Part shown: in pieces, positions 50,001-56,245 of the stretch
Numbering within the stretch: the first letter of the stretch is position 1
Layout: each line of letters begins with the position of its first letter
Source: an uncultured Bacteroidaceae bacterium
GTDB lineage: Bacteria > Bacteroidota > Bacteroidia > Bacteroidales > Bacteroidaceae
Length of the DNA stretch: 56,245 nucleotides
Assembly: GCA_905233465.1 (NCBI GenBank)
Contig: CAJOEI010000029.1
Span: 1-56,245, forward strand
Direction of reading: 5' to 3'
Translations under genes and position numbers: made by a program
The notes under the pieces: generated by a model
What the model was told of the DNA's origin: nothing
The model's database searches: none
Seen by the model: only the letters and a program-made list of their open reading frames with translations

Positions 50001-53000
50001 ACATGGTATGGGTCGCTGTTTGTGCTGTCGAAGTACCAGATCCAGCGCGGACGGGTACTGGCGCCACCACCAAACTGCTCCTTCTGCATGTCATTGCCAT
50101 AGATGTTCAGGTTGCCGTCACCGTTACAGTAGGGATAGACAGCCTGAATCAGCGTTGTAGTCAGCTTGTCATTTCCGTCCTCCAGATAATAACCGGTTGC
50201 ATACGGATTGAGGAACTTCAACATATACTGGCCGCTGTTGAACTTCACGACATCGTTCGCTACGTAGGTGACATAGATATCTAAGCCGCGATAACCCCGA
50301 GTGACGTTGACCTTCTTATAGTCGGCACCATTATTGATATTGAAATAATAATAGCCTGTTGTCGTCTGCACTTTGGCCTTAGACAGCATGTCAGCTTCGT
50401 CTGTGGCTGTTTGTTTATAGGATGCTCCAGCGGAAGCATATTCTGATGCGTCACTCGCTACCGGGGCTTCGTAAACAGCATAGAGCTGAGAGATATCCGT
50501 CAGCTTGTTGTCAGAATCTGTCGGCGTATATTCATAAGGACTTTTCGACGTGTCAATGGTCATCTGGTCCAAGGCATAGAAGCTGTAGGTGCCGACCAGC
50601 GGACTCTGATACTCAGCGGGCAATGCGAGGTCAGGGGTCTTGCTGGTTGCCGTCAGCAGTTCATGCTTGGCTTTATCTATCAGGTGGTAGGTGAAATCGA
50701 CATTCTGGTTCAAGACAAACCTTAGTTCTTCGTTGCCGTGGGCATATGTCGTATTGTTATATATCTTAACCGAATTTGCTTCCGGACAGCCTATATTATA
50801 ATAGGTAGTAGAGGCATCCACGCTTCCGCCGTCTGCCACCATCACCTCATAGACCGCGGCCTGAAGGCTGGACTTGGCTACAAACTGTTGGGCATCGGCT
50901 CTGTCCGTATCGAACGTAAGACCCGTTCCTGCGCTGGTAGCAGGCAAGGCGCCGTCTATCTTTATCCACGCGCCTTTTTGTCTTGACTCAGATGTCGCTC
51001 CACCGTTGTCATTATACACCGTGACAGACTCCGAGCCTGTAACGCCAAGGTCCTCTCTTGCCCCCAAGTTATCAATTAGCATAGCGTAGGGGTCGCGGTT
51101 GCGTAACTTCCAGAGATAGGCGTTCGACTTCAGTTCTTCCGTCGTGGGGCTGTCCTTTGTCTTGAGTACATCGTTGGTCGCGTCGTAATATATAAAATGA
51201 CCATTCAGTTTGACATTGAACTCCTGATTCTCATTCAAGTAGATAGGTTTTGCTTCAAGAGCCGTCGTGGTGTATTTCACATATACATCGGTACTGCTTA
51301 TCGCATCGCCAGCTGTCAGCTCAGTAATCTGCGAAGACAGGTTCCCACGTCCGCCTCCTGAATAAGAGCTATAGAAAGTCACCGTCTCACCATACAGGTA
51401 CGGACTGACGATGATGCTTGGGATGCTGGCCAGCGAAAGCGGCGAGAAGATGGTCTGACTGGCTGTAGCTTTCACTGCTATGCGGCCAGACTTATCAACA
51501 ATATTGTATGTGAAGTCGCGCTTGGGCAGCGTCATCAGCTTGATGCGGGTGGAGCTCGCCGAGCTGTATTCCACGGTGTTTTCTACGATGGCAGAATTAT
51601 TCTGGTTGACGGTGACGACGGAAGCAGTTCCTTGGGCGGCATCGCTTGAGTTGTACTTCTGTATGGACAATGTGAACGATTTTGTGCCATCTCCTTTACC
51701 CTTGATGGCAGCGGTAAAGGAAGAGATACCGCCCTCATGCACATAAATCTTTTCACTGGTGACGGTCACCTGATCCGAATTGGTTCCTCCGGCTGTCACA
51801 CGAATGTAGTCACCCTCCGTGTAACCCAGGTTGCTGACATTGAAGGTAACGGTCTGCGCGTTGGCGGTGGCCACATCATAGCTGTGCGCCTTAGTGCTGT
51901 AGCTGATAGCAACGGAACTTGGATGTCCAGCATCCCAATACCAGTTACCCTCGTCCTTGTATTTCCTCAACAGGAAGCTGCCGGCGGTGGCATCATCGGG
52001 CAGTTCCCATTTGTAGCCTTCCGTTGCCGATGTGCTGACGGTGAGGGAAGTTCCCGTGGTGGGAGGCGTGCCTGCGACTCCGACATAATAAGGCGTAGCA
52101 CCAGAGGTGGCATCGCGATAGACCACACGCAACTCATAGGGGTCGCCGATAAAAGCGAACTCGCTGGTCTTCGCATATTCAACGTCGGCACCGTTGTTCT
52201 TGAAGTTCGTACCGTCGTATTTCAGTTTCAGTCCATCCGCCTGCGTGCTGCCATCATCGGTCAATTCATACCAGGTGGCATTGGCCCAAGTTGAGGCGTC
52301 GTAGGTGGCCGCCGGCGTAATGCCTTTGAACGGAATGGCTGACGTCACCTCATAGCCAATATATACCTTGTATCCCTCTGTGTTGTCGTAGTCGGCCTGC
52401 GAGAAACGGGTTATCTCATTCGTGCACAACGCATCGCTATAGAACTTACCGGTGTAGTTAACATACTTACGCTTCAACGCCGAAGGCAAGTATTTGGTCT
52501 CGATGTCGTCGTTGTCCACCGTATATTGGCTGACCCAGTCTTCTACGGAGACGATATGATCTGTCGTCTGCTCCACGGCATAGAATGGTGTCGCTATCTT
52601 GAATGTCACCTTCTTGACGGGATATATTCCCTCCATCGTGTGACTCTTAGTCGCATCTGCCGCAGTGATTAGGCCGAAGTTGAGGTTGTTGTTATTAGTG
52701 AACTTCAGGTAATAGTATTTATTATCCGACGGAGTGGGAGTGGCACCGTTGCCGTCCACAGTCCTCGTACCCATAAAGACATAGCCCGTGTTGTTGGAGT
52801 TGTTGAGTAGAGCCAATGAGCCCCAGGCTGGATTCGTCTGACCGTGATAGTTACCTTTTCTTTCAATGTAACCGTTACCGTCACCTTCTGTCAGGTTTGT
52901 TGGGTTCGTGGGATATATGCCAATATTATATTCGAGATTATATCTCTTGTGTTCGTCACTCGCGATGTAGGCATTGGCAGTACCCACAGCAAACAAACTG

Positions 53001-53794
53001 GCTTCTTTATACCACTTATACACATACTGAACAGGCTTGAGATTATCATTCTGCTCAATGTAAGTAGAGTCCTTGGCGTAAGACGTGCGAACGATGATGT
53101 TGTAAGGGTCATTACCTTCAAACTTGAATATATAGAAGAACTTGGACTCTGTGTCCGACTTCTTGTTCTTGTTATCTCCGCTCTGCCAATAGGTGGTGAT
53201 GCCGGAACCGGGACTATCAACGTATGAGAAATCCCAACTTGCCAACATCTCGGGGTCAACCTTGCCCCTGGGCATCACGGCAGGACGGTTGTTACGACCT
53301 CTGTTCAGCGCAAGGAAGCCTTTACTGTTTACGCCGATGTTATAGTTCACCGTACCGTCGAGCTTGGCAATGGTGTTGTCGGCGTTGTAGGTATAGACGA
53401 CATAATACTCGGCTGTGCTGGTAGAGATAGTCGTACCCTCAGCAACGGGTGTGGGATTGGCCTTCACATCATAGATGACGCCCTTGTTGGGGCCGTTGTC
53501 GTAGAGGGCAACGGCAGAACCGCCGTGACCTTCGATGTCCTTTGGTTCGTAATAGGTAAAGCCAGTGGCTAATGGGCTCTTGTAGTGAGCAGGTAGTTCG
53601 ACATGTGTTCCATCCACGACGACCTTGATGGCCTCAAGACGGTGACCAGTGACCTCACTCTTCATGTTGTACGAAGAAGCTATTGGCAGTGTCAGTATAT
53701 GATAGGTCACCTTCGCTGCCCACGCCTCATTCAGCATTCCTCCTGCCATCAGCAGGAATGTCATCAGCAGCAAAGCAAGAAACCTCTTCGACAT
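44045..53794 (-). CDS. giant modular surface protein with T9SS sorting domain
   Basis: The 3,249-residue protein starts with a signal peptide (MSKRFLALLLMTFLLMAGGM...NEAWA). The ATG at 53794 is chosen over the one 63 nt upstream because it opens the signal sequence. It ends with a type A T9SS sorting domain (AYDMLGRCVAT...APGIYIVGGRRVYVTK), so it is expected outside the outer membrane. Between these lie about eight diverged modules of 270-440 residues. Each has a Y-H-[LI]-[IV] strand and an SPL.....YY segment in most, then a W/F...G-[DN]-DPY-x-[ILV] motif; D is at about 228, 551, 901, 1261, 1699, 2059, 2331 and 2624 (the last is DVY). I do not recognise a catalytic or named adhesive domain. 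It is preceded by two fimbrillin-like lipoprotein genes on the same strand, so a surface-fibre or adhesin role is inferred. Confidence 0.85.
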   Translation of the reverse strand: MSKRFLALLLMTFLLMAGGMLNEAWAAKVTYHILTLPIASSYNMKSEVTGHRLEAIKVVVDGTHVELPAHYKSPLATGFTYYEPKDIEGHGGSAVALYDNGPNKGVIYDVKANPTPVAEGTTISTSTAEYYVVYTYNADNTIAKLDGTVNYNIGVNSKGFLALNRGRNNRPAVMPRGKVDPEMLASWDFSYVDSPGSGITTYWQSGDNKNKKSDTESKFFYIFKFEGNDPYNIIVRTSYAKDSTYIEQNDNLKPVQYVYKWYKEASLFAVGTANAYIASDEHKRYNLEYNIGIYPTNPTNLTEGDGNGYIERKGNYHGQTNPAWGSLALLNNSNNTGYVFMGTRTVDGNGATPTPSDNKYYYLKFTNNNNLNFGLITAADATKSHTMEGIYPVKKVTFKIATPFYAVEQTTDHIVSVEDWVSQYTVDNDDIETKYLPSALKRKYVNYTGKFYSDALCTNEITRFSQADYDNTEGYKVYIGYEVTSAIPFKGITPAATYDASTWANATWYELTDDGSTQADGLKLKYDGTNFKNNGADVEYAKTSEFAFIGDPYELRVVYRDATSGATPYYVGVAGTPPTTGTSLTVSTSATEGYKWELPDDATAGSFLLRKYKDEGNWYWDAGHPSSVAISYSTKAHSYDVATANAQTVTFNVSNLGYTEGDYIRVTAGGTNSDQVTVTSEKIYVHEGGISSFTAAIKGKGDGTKSFTLSIQKYNSSDAAQGTASVVTVNQNNSAIVENTVEYSSASSTRIKLMTLPKRDFTYNIVDKSGRIAVKATASQTIFSPLSLASIPSIIVSPYLYGETVTFYSSYSGGGRGNLSSQITELTAGDAISSTDVYVKYTTTALEAKPIYLNENQEFNVKLNGHFIYYDATNDVLKTKDSPTTEELKSNAYLWKLRNRDPYAMLIDNLGAREDLGVTGSESVTVYNDNGGATSESRQKGAWIKIDGALPATSAGTGLTFDTDRADAQQFVAKSSLQAAVYEVMVADGGSVDASTTYYNIGCPEANSVKIYNNTTYAHGNEELRFVLNQNVDFTYHLIDKAKHELLTATSKTPDLALPAEYQSPLVGTYSFYALDQMTIDTSKSPYEYTPTDSDNKLTDISQLYAVYEAPVASDASEYASAGASYKQTATDEADMLSKAKVQTTTGYYYFNINNGADYKKVNVTRGYRGLDIYVTYVANDVVKFNSGQYMLKFLNPYATGYYLEDGNDKLTTTLIQAVYPYCNGDGNLNIYGNDMQKEQFGGGASTRPRWIWYFDSTNSDPYHVRIRSRSTISYNGISNPTYLTTYAVHFNQDGDPATKHIVTGGTLPGVASAEPTEYMVLGSVGNYKLLTTKEINDGTTTERRNVTSFEQYWKTYNMLKLHVLGISSNTDVYSDDASTWVVPTEPASYRTTIEAKGWHSYDAYANATRWNGYNDKESGAGKKVVEKLEHWFQTFSMGNGAFDIEDAEVAPVLVLLDRHGWEIMRRPLPSTTYPEGVDELAALRVYDSPLVDKYYFYNNATKASGCHKYTLRTNDSGYRDEIKVNGNAYTSTSLGDLPPKTASGVVSGGVIQDFYVTYTVKEEYENNYAYNLNKRTSPYSEEGISQPYLMLQNGRFYKTQNSASNNTSYISKPIGEHTNPEGGNVYDLIVSPHNHGGNNDNILDGTGNFIGNNFWYVKPNLNIDDEMGIPWIKVTGEVTETAAKNKLREEYENKTGFDPYNLQLQLVNKNDGTTDGRYLTTHMTSATLHDGIMIGDYSGVGGTTFITLETECTSPVHSEGYDHTTLNITNQTFMAVSDANGNMQLMPRFDHTMRVDLEKTNPWETQLRAPVDHAKANLEDNNSQGSQTTFFVCPKRFKYHIIDNNGREALCYMRGADFYPAITEHFKSPLAKDFTYYTGLAEHGALSASTVEEWSAATGEFKRSVTREALLADFLNLLPTAGTYYYRIGTRGVFTYQKVTVTKGLLEQQITGSFAAVNLDGVDCDVYVRYDYDEEADLDADRLMHGQWFTVKLADKDLQASGTVVETEGASQGTGVKLYADDVPPTKPATIDASAKQWQWKFLAAPTDPSSDYYVEPDPYAVQLFNRNANYTVNPTVEPSPMAVGIKVPDANDGADRFALLSHPNGGYAFVVAKTYTDYNYPFLNGATMTTSVAATTANEASFTYKTGIISNDAQVVVSNDVTHTYVYHVITNANKLAISANQTKEEAESHVYAPYLPDAAQTPLLNMDDYEYYGFASRPGGDYSVIPQTLLYTLFGLYDDVVYVRYKAYDMDKTSFKVPNKRNATGTGQVARDASSIDVSMNISGGLPYNIIWDSDNIMQSTDNTSVSDGGSHGLTGTSQYVWYITGGDPYALKIKHKGGKYLNGTATMVEDASAPTFMLLRKSGYDYGILQLTGDDDRLSDYGETTVTGDPTKYIIFGLSIHDLIYHLIIAKTGESVDIDYRSTESGTLTTKRISGTTQRDLTSVNDGGGTHYAGEKYQLGETLSWNNPAEYHTYCYDAGSVSIGDELVLPNAFSRPNCTFEFYIEGIYQHYAEANVNEGKPLDAMNAKYKGLKLDKLMSDEELIDQNVVVNVVYSFDQTVATNTGLGFVTSTDQNLWYTFETPVGDTPYLAQYTNAWGLQAKAGRDTRYTNDYLWTPLGDVYGFKMYNRYMLKNSNGVRNVMTMSDISEGQNLLLAEPGTGSYTAGNEIFELLPGDVAGYFRVHPVVNNSGTRYYVRRDPSDNNYTKLSTTPCDWMFGLDMALLEPYYERAGYVGGLTPAGKTAYEMAVAGGRITDIQNVVYNDANIVSYTPGYYRLHSQPGVSGISPMRYASGYLHDIEKTAVSGGIPMHFYSKEGVLTSFAGEDGLGSGFTISAATRGDIPIAPTERDPSTIFYVPGGINPEDPTDTHNPRVTLQTQGLYVAANANGDAANGTTDSKLQRAVMSDNSANAITFSLMDIGGAVLLIHDGATPATRRYLNYDQGNAANIYDLKYYHDSPTDDAKWCMQPVQKTATAGDGEMPLTIATNNGGDGYYYATFYAPFDVLLPDDAGGNTYNAFVCKSWNDAGLHPVLVPATNTYTEGKFVSAGTPVIIRVKDESGELTLTLPTTSPSSSESCVFTGSYLEKLLAVDASHDVYTLGVPMTSEVNKDADYDTTGDIVAPLPEFATTGVGFYINATYDKEADPLQSLWQRNNRYVLHNKIYYRAGSGSGAPRRSESRYVPVIFDDEVVEEADETHQPTGDDRAYDMLGRCVATPDQVRDGSWLRHAAPGIYIVGGRRVYVTK

Positions 53795-53868
53795 ATCGGG
53801 ATATCGAAATGTCGAGATGTCGAAAGTGACTTTATAGTTATGTCGTAATGTCGTCATGTCTCAATGTC
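53795..53868. repeat. CGACAT phrase repeat upstream of the giant gene
   Basis: On the minus strand GACATTGAGACATGACGACA, TTACGACATAAC, CGACATCTCGACATTTCGAT and similar words fill the 78-nt spacer between the second fimbrillin-like gene and the giant gene. It resembles the phrase arrays elsewhere but with a different word. Confidence 0.6.
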
Positions 53869-53872
53869 AAGC

Positions 53873-54889
53873 TTACCATTGCTCAGTGAACTTTGTAACA
53901 TTCACTATCAGCTCATGCGCGTTGACGGTGAAGGTGTAGGTATAGATGTAGCCAGGCTGCCACGTACCGAAGTCAACATTCGTGGTGAGAGTGTGGTTCT
54001 GCGATACGCCCCATTCCTCCCATGTCACCTCGGCGGTGATGGTCTTTGTGCCGACCGTCTGCGGCACCACGAGATATGGGGTGTCGCCCGTAGCGGGGTT
54101 ACCGGTGATGACGAGATTGGCATCATCGCCATCAGATGACCAGTTTCCTGTATAAAAACTATAGCCACCGTTATTCTTGATGCCAGGAACGGTGATACTC
54201 GTAATGACCACGTCAGAGGTATGACCACTACCCAGCTGGAATTTCACTGTAGCTAAGGGATGACGGAACACCAACGGTAGCCTGCCGCCTGCTGCTGCCG
54301 CCTGGTCAGCGTATGTCTGGTTGGGCAGATAGGCACACATATATTCTTTGAGCCCAACTTGTCCAGCAGAAGTAACAGGGAGATTGGTACATGTCAATAG
54401 AGGTCCAAGGACATTGTCACTTGCATCACGTTCAAGACTTCTACTCATGTAACTCGTTCCTGTCCGCGGCCAGAAACCCATGAAGTCTAATGAAGTGTAG
54501 GGAACATCATATTGAGGATAAGAAGGATATGGCTCATAGACAGAGCCATCAATGGGCCAATAGTAGTGTGTCGGGTTGTTGCTGCCATCGACAAACATCC
54601 ACTGGCCATCAACATAGCGCAGGGGTACGTCGTTAAGAAAAAGCCACGTCGTCCCATGGTAATATGCAATGATGCCGATATTCTCTCCGGCGTTCTGCAG
54701 GTCGGTGTTGCTGTTGATGATGGTGGCACGGGTATCTCCTTGCATCAGTCGCTCACTCTTGACATCGAAACACATCTCCCCGCCCCGATTCTCGTCGGAG
54801 GGGGTGATGTCATCACCAGAACATCCTGCCAGCAACATAGCTGCCAACAGGAGGATTGTCGTTATGATGTTATGTCGATGTCTCATCAT
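53873..54889 (-). CDS. fimbrillin-family lipoprotein
   Basis: The 338-residue protein has a lipoprotein signal (MMRHRHNIITTILLLAAMLL AGC, cysteine at 23). It continues with an acidic linker, then GDTRATI, which resembles the arginine-containing site where fimbrillins are cut during assembly. The C-terminal half ends with strands GYIYTYTFTVNAHELIVNVT, typical of the Mfa1/FimA-like fold. Such proteins polymerise into, or cap, type V pili outside the outer membrane. The start at 54889 (or 54886) is chosen for the signal peptide; an upstream ATG at 54907 is less likely. It lies 78 nt before the giant gene. The exact subunit type (stalk, tip or anchor) cannot be told. Confidence 0.75.
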   Translation of the reverse strand: MMRHRHNIITTILLLAAMLLAGCSGDDITPSDENRGGEMCFDVKSERLMQGDTRATIINSNTDLQNAGENIGIIAYYHGTTWLFLNDVPLRYVDGQWMFVDGSNNPTHYYWPIDGSVYEPYPSYPQYDVPYTSLDFMGFWPRTGTSYMSRSLERDASDNVLGPLLTCTNLPVTSAGQVGLKEYMCAYLPNQTYADQAAAAGGRLPLVFRHPLATVKFQLGSGHTSDVVITSITVPGIKNNGGYSFYTGNWSSDGDDANLVITGNPATGDTPYLVVPQTVGTKTITAEVTWEEWGVSQNHTLTTNVDFGTWQPGYIYTYTFTVNAHELIVNVTKFTEQW

Positions 54890-54970
54890 TGCAGGGTTTT
54901 TGGGCACTCTTCACTCTTTTCCGGCTCCGAGCCGTCTCTCCTCTTTTCCCTCCTCTCGCTTGTGGAGGTC

Positions 54971-54985
54971 GGGAGGCTTCCTCCC
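54971..54985. repeat. GGGAGG-CTT-CCTCCC palindrome
   Basis: A perfect 6-bp stem with 3-nt loop followed on the plus strand by TTTT. It sits in a C/G-run stretch (54920-55000) resembling the palindromic element in prfC and the cluster at 24511-24620. Confidence 0.5.
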
Positions 54986-55028
54986 TTTTAGGGAAGTGCG
55001 TGGGTGAAGATTCTCTTGTTCTTTGGCA

Positions 55029-55055
55029 CCAGCAGGGGAGTCGAACCCCTGCTGG
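55029..55055. other. tRNA T-arm-like hairpin
   Basis: A perfect 10-bp stem CCAGCAGGGG with a 7-nt loop. On the minus strand the loop is TTCGACT and the stem closes as GGGG-TTCGACT-CCCC, followed by GCTGGTGCCA. This is the form of a tRNA T-arm and 3' acceptor end. No D-arm, anticodon arm or 5' acceptor strand is present upstream, so it is not a complete tRNA gene. It may be a tRNA-end remnant or a stem between the two fimbrillin-like genes; no T-run follows. Confidence 0.5.
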
Positions 55056-55108
55056 CGAAAATAGTTGTTAATTTCTTGCTCTATAACAAACGAAAGAAAA
55101 TCTAACTA

Positions 55109-56245
55109 TTAAAATACAGAAATAGCTGTGGGGCCATTTTCAACCCAGTCAGTAACTGTAGGCTCAATTCTAATTTCATGCATATTGAAGGTGATCTGGT
55201 ATGTATAAATCTTGCCTTCCTGAACATTAGTACGTGTACCAACAGTGTTAGATGGCCAATATGTGTAAGTATATTGCTGAGCTGCCTGGCCTGTAGTGGC
55301 CTTTATCGTATAAGTTATAGTAAAACTATCAAAACCGCGTTGAGTAGGACTTGCACCCTTAGTGTCACTGGGAATAATCATGATATTTGCCCAATTTGAT
55401 GCCGTATTATCTGGATACAATGTTGTATTAGCAACAGTATAATTACTAATTCCAGTAACAGTAGCATGAGCAACTTTAGCATCCGGTGTCCATTGGATTT
55501 TTGGCTGATTCTTTGCTGTTGCGTCTGTCGCATTGTAATATGCATTTGTGATGGCAAGAGAGCCAGTATAAGCAGCACCGTCAACTGTAATTGAGTTGAC
55601 CTCTATCAAGTTCTCAGAACCAGATGCAGCTTTGACTTGGAAATTTAGGAGAGCAAGGGCATGATTAAATGTCATTGCTACATTCTCAGTGGGAATTGTT
55701 CCACCACCTGCAAAAGTCAAATTGTTTCCAGACTGACCAACTGTAGCTTGACCTGTAGCGTACATGATGTCGATCTGTGAAGCATCAGTATAACCAGCTG
55801 TTCCAGCTGTGTAATCTACTGTTACAGCACTTGCATAATTAGTAGCATTAAATGTCACATAACTATCAGTTGAGTTAATGTCTGTAGAGCCGTTGTTACC
55901 AGTTACTGCCAAAAAGTTGATGGTTGCAGCTCCCAATGGATAGTAACGAGGAGTCTTACCACCCCATACATTATCAGAAGCTGATGCTGAACCTCCTTGA
56001 TAGTTTTTTTCATATTCTGTTTCTGCAAAATAATTACCAACTGTACCCGTTGCGGTAGCTGCCTGATAAGCAGCAACATACATGCTTTGATTAGGGAATG
56101 TTGTTCCATGAACAGCAGCTCTTGTCTGAGGCGTAGTCAGAGGCATAAATGCAATTTCGCGAGTCTGCTGTGCGTCGTCAGTGAACTCGATGGTCTCGCT
56201 GGTGCAAGCCACGAATGTGAGGGCTGCAACCGGAATCAATAAAAA
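55109..56245 (-). CDS. fimbrillin-family lipoprotein (5' end cut by window edge)
   Basis: At least 378 residues are visible; the frame is open to the window edge, so the true start lies beyond it. The visible N-terminus LIPVAALTFVACTSETIEF is the end of a lipoprotein signal with the cysteine in FVAC. PQTRAAVHG follows, resembling a fimbrillin maturation site. The C-terminus IYTYQITFNMHEIRIEPTVT-DWVENG is typical of the fimbrillin fold. Serine/threonine-rich strands with few charged residues fit a pilin-like surface protein. It is the first visible gene of the locus containing the second fimbrillin-like gene (219 nt downstream) and the giant protein. Confidence 0.75.
   Translation of the reverse strand, partial: FLLIPVAALTFVACTSETIEFTDDAQQTREIAFMPLTTPQTRAAVHGTTFPNQSMYVAAYQAATATGTVGNYFAETEYEKNYQGGSASASDNVWGGKTPRYYPLGAATINFLAVTGNNGSTDINSTDSYVTFNATNYASAVTVDYTAGTAGYTDASQIDIMYATGQATVGQSGNNLTFAGGGTIPTENVAMTFNHALALLNFQVKAASGSENLIEVNSITVDGAAYTGSLAITNAYYNATDATAKNQPKIQWTPDAKVAHATVTGISNYTVANTTLYPDNTASNWANIMIIPSDTKGASPTQRGFDSFTITYTIKATTGQAAQQYTYTYWPSNTVGTRTNVQEGKIYTYQITFNMHEIRIEPTVTDWVENGPTAISVF

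Noticed and set aside
53795..53857. Giant gene starting 63 nt further upstream
   Set aside because: The extra 21 residues come from the CGACAT repeat and would put a charged stretch ahead of the signal peptide.
55029..55055. Complete tRNA gene
   Set aside because: Only the T-arm and 3' acceptor-like end exist; no D-arm, anticodon arm or 5' acceptor strand upstream.

Overview
The window looks like a chromosome segment of a Bacteroidales bacterium, most likely Prevotella-like (Prevotellaceae). The evidence is threefold. The ribosomal proteins and RpoA have Bacteroidetes-type sequences. Many promoters match the Bacteroidetes form, TTG then about 20 nt then TAnnTTTG. There are also type IX secretion (T9SS) C-terminal sorting domains, fimbrillin-family lipoproteins, glycine-lipid acyltransferases of the Bacteroides GlsA/GlsB kind and a SusA-like amylase. 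Shine-Dalgarno sequences are rare but present before a few ribosomal genes.

Layout. Positions 1-329 hold the 3' end of a T9SS-type secreted protein, closed by a bidirectional terminator. Positions 490-2732 carry peptidase T and a ROK sugar kinase (minus strand). Positions 2999-6849 carry a LysE-type exporter, a DUF4924 protein, dTDP-4-dehydrorhamnose reductase and release factor RF3, which contains an in-frame palindromic insertion. Positions 6859-9063 carry a minus-strand operon of a small secreted sorting-domain-like protein, glsA and glsB. RNase HII and an M16 peptidase (9229-11150, plus) converge with gyrB (11147-13141, minus). A GH13 enzyme follows at 13347-15263. Positions 15299-23579 are one long minus-strand cluster: guaB, two parvulin-type isomerases, an OstA/LptA-like protein, a small membrane protein and mutL. 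A tiny predicted lipoprotein gene sits at 23698-23880. The next kilobase has no gene and is packed with palindromes and a degenerate 22-bp tandem repeat.

Positions 24925-43290 (minus) are the merged str, S10, spc and alpha ribosomal operons, from rpsL through rpsG, fusA and rpsJ to rpoA and rplQ. They include the short genes rpmD and rpmJ. No tuf gene lies between fusA and rpsJ. One clear promoter precedes rpsL; several spacers hold AT-rich dyads rather than separate promoters.

The last 12 kb is an accessory surface locus on the minus strand: a fimbrillin-like lipoprotein cut by the window edge, a second fimbrillin-like lipoprotein, and a giant protein of about 3,249 residues. The giant protein has a signal peptide, about eight diverged modules marked by a W...DPY motif, and a T9SS sorting tail. 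Between it and the ribosomal operon lies a 750-bp gene-free region. It contains five palindromes spaced 22 bp apart, a compound dyad, and a 12-bp direct repeat. The locus and this region are the most likely places for undescribed biology. All functions are inferred from sequence alone.
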